Source: Pedobacter sp014947265 (GTDB lineage Bacteria; Bacteroidota; Bacteroidia; Sphingobacteriales; Sphingobacteriaceae). Taken from it: a stretch of 64,000 nt of DNA. Both the position numbers and the translations under genes were made by a program. Below are positions 61,605 to 64,000 of the stretch, piece by piece. A model generated the notes under the pieces. That model had not been told where the DNA came from and ran no database searches. It saw nothing but the letters and a program-made list of their open reading frames with translations. Positions within the stretch are counted from its first letter, which is position 1. Each line of letters opens with the position of its first letter. The DNA lies in NCBI RefSeq assembly GCF_014947265.1, contig NZ_JADCNK010000007.1:124001-188000 (forward strand). The letters run 5' to 3'.

Positions 61605-62804
61605 ATGGCAAAATTCGTATTCGTTGTTCCGCCCCTAACCGGCCATATTAACCCTACACTGAGTATGGGTACAACCTTACTTGAAAGAGGTCACCGTGTA
61701 GGATGGATTACTTTAGATGAATCATTAGGCGATAAACTTCCTGAAGGTGGCGAACTCCTTGTGATCAGCTACAGTCAGAACGACCAGCAGAAAAAAGATT
61801 CAGAAAAATACCTTGATATCATTACCAAAAAAATTGTTTATGGTATTGATAGCATCAAATTTTTGTACGAAGAAGTATTGATTCCGCTCAACAGGCATAG
61901 TTATGACGGCATTGCCGGCTTACTCGACCAGTTTAAGCCAGATCTGGTGATTACTGATCATCAGATGTTTGCAGGAGCCATTGCAGCAACTAATAAAAAC
62001 TATCCTTATGTAACCTCAGTTACTGCACCTGCAGCGATAAAAGTAATGGATGAATTGCCAAAAGTACATGAATGGGAAGTGAACCAGATTGTGGAACTAC
62101 AAAAAGAATTCGGCATTAGTACAACCGGCTCTATTGCCTGTTCTGATCTTGCCACTTTGGTATTTACTTCGCGGGATTTTTTCGGGGAGATGGATTTGCC
62201 AGAACATTTTAAGTTTGTAGGCCCCGTTTTTAACCGCCGTAAAAATAAAATTCCTTTTACATGGGAAGCATTTCATACCAGCAAACCAAAAATACTGGTC
62301 AGCATTGGCACCACCTTCGATCATGAGCATAAGAAAAACTTCTTCGCCAAAGTAATCGATGCTTTTGCTGATGAAGACCTGCAGGTGGTTGTGGTTTCAG
62401 ACCCTGCTCTATTTGAGGAATGGCCGGCTAATTTTACGGTACAGCGCCAGGTACCACAATTGGAACTTTTGCCACACCTCGATGCCGTGGTTTGCCATGG
62501 AGGGCACAATACTGTTTGTGAAACCTTGATGAATGGCCTCCCTATGGTAGTTATTCCTATAGCCTACGATCAGAGCCATGTAGCCGGGCGTGTTTTTAGA
62601 CTTGGTGCAGGGGAACGTTTAAATTTTAACCGCTTTAAAGCCAATCACCTTAAAGAAGCTGTAAACAAAGTGCTGCAGAACGACAGTTACAAAATAGCTG
62701 CAGAACAAATTAAACGGTCCTTTATTCAAGCTGGCGGAACAGAAAGCGCCGCCGATTTACTGGAGGCATTAAGCAACAAAACCTCAAACGTATTCATCAG
62801 TTAA
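61605..62804 (+). CDS. GT1 (MGT-type) glycosyltransferase, first copy
   Basis: A 399-aa GT-B enzyme. The N-terminus MAKFVFVVPPLTGHINPTLS has the acceptor-activating H14; the C-terminal donor part has VVCHGGHNTVCETLMNGLP (H298) and AYDQSHVAGRVFRLGAG. It resembles macrolide and zeaxanthin glucosyltransferases, which attach sugars from UDP-donors to hydrophobic hydroxyls. It follows the hydrolase by 11 bp and has a paralogue directly downstream. Most likely it decorates the polyketide or lipid made by the cluster. Confidence 0.88.
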   Translation: MAKFVFVVPPLTGHINPTLSMGTTLLERGHRVGWITLDESLGDKLPEGGELLVISYSQNDQQKKDSEKYLDIITKKIVYGIDSIKFLYEEVLIPLNRHSYDGIAGLLDQFKPDLVITDHQMFAGAIAATNKNYPYVTSVTAPAAIKVMDELPKVHEWEVNQIVELQKEFGISTTGSIACSDLATLVFTSRDFFGEMDLPEHFKFVGPVFNRRKNKIPFTWEAFHTSKPKILVSIGTTFDHEHKKNFFAKVIDAFADEDLQVVVVSDPALFEEWPANFTVQRQVPQLELLPHLDAVVCHGGHNTVCETLMNGLPMVVIPIAYDQSHVAGRVFRLGAGERLNFNRFKANHLKEAVNKVLQNDSYKIAAEQIKRSFIQAGGTESAADLLEALSNKTSNVFIS

Positions 62805-62815
62805 ATTATAATCTT

Positions 62816-64000
62816 ATGTCAAAATTCCTTTTCGTTGTTCCGCCCTTTTTCGGCCATATTAGCCCAACATTAAGCATTGGTGCAAGTTTATTGGCCAGAG
62901 GCCATGAGGTAAAATGGCTGGGTATTACCCCGCTTGCAAAGGTGCATTTACCTGAAGGTGGTGAATTTATTTACCCGGAAGAAGACCTGGCTGAGTATGC
63001 AGATGAAATACAACGCATTTTAAAACGTCAGGATGATGGCCCGGCCTGCTCTGGTCCGGAAGTGATGAAACTGGCGCTCGAAGAAACTTATGTTCCTTTT
63101 GCTAAAATGATGATGAAAGGGCTGAACAACTTTGTTGATGCCTGGAAACCCGATGTAATGATTAATGACTGCATTACTTTCGCTGGTGCACTAAGCGCAC
63201 AGTTAAAAGGCATCCCATCGGTTACCACTACACCGGTTCCGCCAGATGTAATGGGCGATACGGCTAACAGTGCTCCTAAAATATTTGAATGGCAACAGAA
63301 TCTGATTAAAGGTTTACAAAGGGAAGTAGGTATTTACAGCGACGATATCCATATCCATTCGAATAAATTGAATATGGTTTTCACGTCACAGGCTTTTGCA
63401 GGTTTCGAAGAAAAACCACCACACATGCATTTTGTTGGTCCGGTAAAAGGCCGGCCAAACCTGGCCCCTTTTGATTGGGAACGTCTGAGTAAGGCAACTA
63501 CACCTAAGGTTTTTGTTTCCCTGGGTACCTTATTGGTTGATATCCGTAAGGAATTTTTTCAAAAACTGATTAATGCTTTCGAAAACCAACCCGTAACTAT
63601 TGTGGCGGCAACCAATCCTGACATCTTCGAAAAATGGCCTGATAACTTTATCGTAAACGGTTTTGTGCCACAATCAGAACTGATGCCACACATGGATGTA
63701 GTAATTTGTCACGGTGGTTTCAATACTGTAAATGATACTTTCACCAACGGTTTACCGATGTTGATCACACCAATTGCCTATGATCATTTTCATACTGCCA
63801 AACTAATTGAACAGGCAGGTTGTGGGGTTAGTATCCGTTACAAGCGACTACGCATCAGCGATTTAAGAGACACCGTTTTCGAACTTTTAGAAAACCCTAA
63901 ATACCGTCAGGCCGCACAAAAAATAAAAGAAACATTTATCGAAGCCGGTGGTAACGATAAAGCGGTGCAACTGCTAGAGGATTTTGCAAAAACAGCACAG
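62816..64000 (+). CDS. GT1 (MGT-type) glycosyltransferase, second copy, runs off window
   Basis: An open frame of 395 codons to the window edge with no stop, so the C-terminus is missing by a few residues at most judging from the paralogue. MSKFLFVVPPFFGHISPT with H14, then ICHGGFNTVNDTFTNGLP (H299) and AYDHFHTAKLIEQAGCGV. It is 12 bp after the first copy and clearly homologous, but differs in the middle acceptor-binding region. Two enzymes suggest either a disaccharide on the product or two glycosylation positions. Confidence 0.85.
   Translation, partial: MSKFLFVVPPFFGHISPTLSIGASLLARGHEVKWLGITPLAKVHLPEGGEFIYPEEDLAEYADEIQRILKRQDDGPACSGPEVMKLALEETYVPFAKMMMKGLNNFVDAWKPDVMINDCITFAGALSAQLKGIPSVTTTPVPPDVMGDTANSAPKIFEWQQNLIKGLQREVGIYSDDIHIHSNKLNMVFTSQAFAGFEEKPPHMHFVGPVKGRPNLAPFDWERLSKATTPKVFVSLGTLLVDIRKEFFQKLINAFENQPVTIVAATNPDIFEKWPDNFIVNGFVPQSELMPHMDVVICHGGFNTVNDTFTNGLPMLITPIAYDHFHTAKLIEQAGCGVSIRYKRLRISDLRDTVFELLENPKYRQAAQKIKETFIEAGGNDKAVQLLEDFAKTAQ

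Overview
This window looks like a chromosomal segment of a Pedobacter-like member of the Bacteroidota (Sphingobacteriaceae). The evidence is moderate to low GC, a SusC/SusD pair, several TonB-dependent receptors with an N-terminal carboxypeptidase-regulatory-like domain, promoters of the Bacteroidota type (TTTG, a 17-20 bp spacer, TAnnTTTG) and the small palindromic intergenic repeats usual in this group. I saw no tRNA, rRNA, CRISPR array, prophage or complete insertion sequence.

Layout. (1) 0.4-7.4 kb, minus strand: a phytate-type operon of TonB receptor, beta-helix lipoprotein and beta-propeller phytase, preceded by a TPR/HTH membrane regulator. (2) 7.6-8.7 kb: a GNAT acetyltransferase, then a repeat-filled spacer with a 145-bp tandem duplication and an inverted copy of the repeat at the window start. 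(3) 8.7-15.2 kb, plus strand: a small Cys/His-rich membrane protein, an ABC ATPase, a siderophore-type TonB receptor and two ABC-2 permeases, probably for handling metals or chelates. (4) 15.4-19.3 kb: an Lrp/AsnC regulator divergent from a cysteine-synthase-family enzyme, then a DsbD system split into two genes. (5) 19.4-48.5 kb: a large pectin (rhamnogalacturonan-I/arabinan) utilisation locus with SusC/SusD, a YefM-YoeB toxin-antitoxin insert, GH39, GH28, GH106, L-rhamnose mutarotase, GH105, a GH2-type enzyme, three CE12-type esterases, PL11 lyase, two GH51 enzymes and a GH127/GH146 enzyme. (6) 49.2-64 kb (open at the right edge), plus strand: a compact PUFA-synthase-like iterative polyketide/fatty-acid operon of two megasynthases, a discrete ACP, an alpha/beta hydrolase and two tandem glycosyltransferases.

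How the parts fit. In the pectin locus, PL11 cuts the RG-I backbone, CE12 enzymes remove acetyl groups, GH105, GH28 and GH106 take apart the oligosaccharides, GH51 and GH127 enzymes strip arabinan side chains, and RhaM converts the released rhamnose anomer. A CAGGAY-N4-CAGGAY direct repeat lies upstream of susC, of the GH2 gene and of the PL11 gene, in the same orientation relative to each gene. This suggests one activator for the whole locus, not encoded here. In the right-hand cluster the carrier proteins, the fused phosphopantetheinyl transferase, KR, DH and ER-like domains and the glycosyltransferases together predict a glycosylated, partly reduced polyketide or lipid. This cluster is the best candidate for an undescribed system in the window: its domain order (a tandem NPD pair fused to KS-AT-ACP-ACP-KR, then KS-AT-DH-PPTase) differs from the PfaABCDE layout I know.
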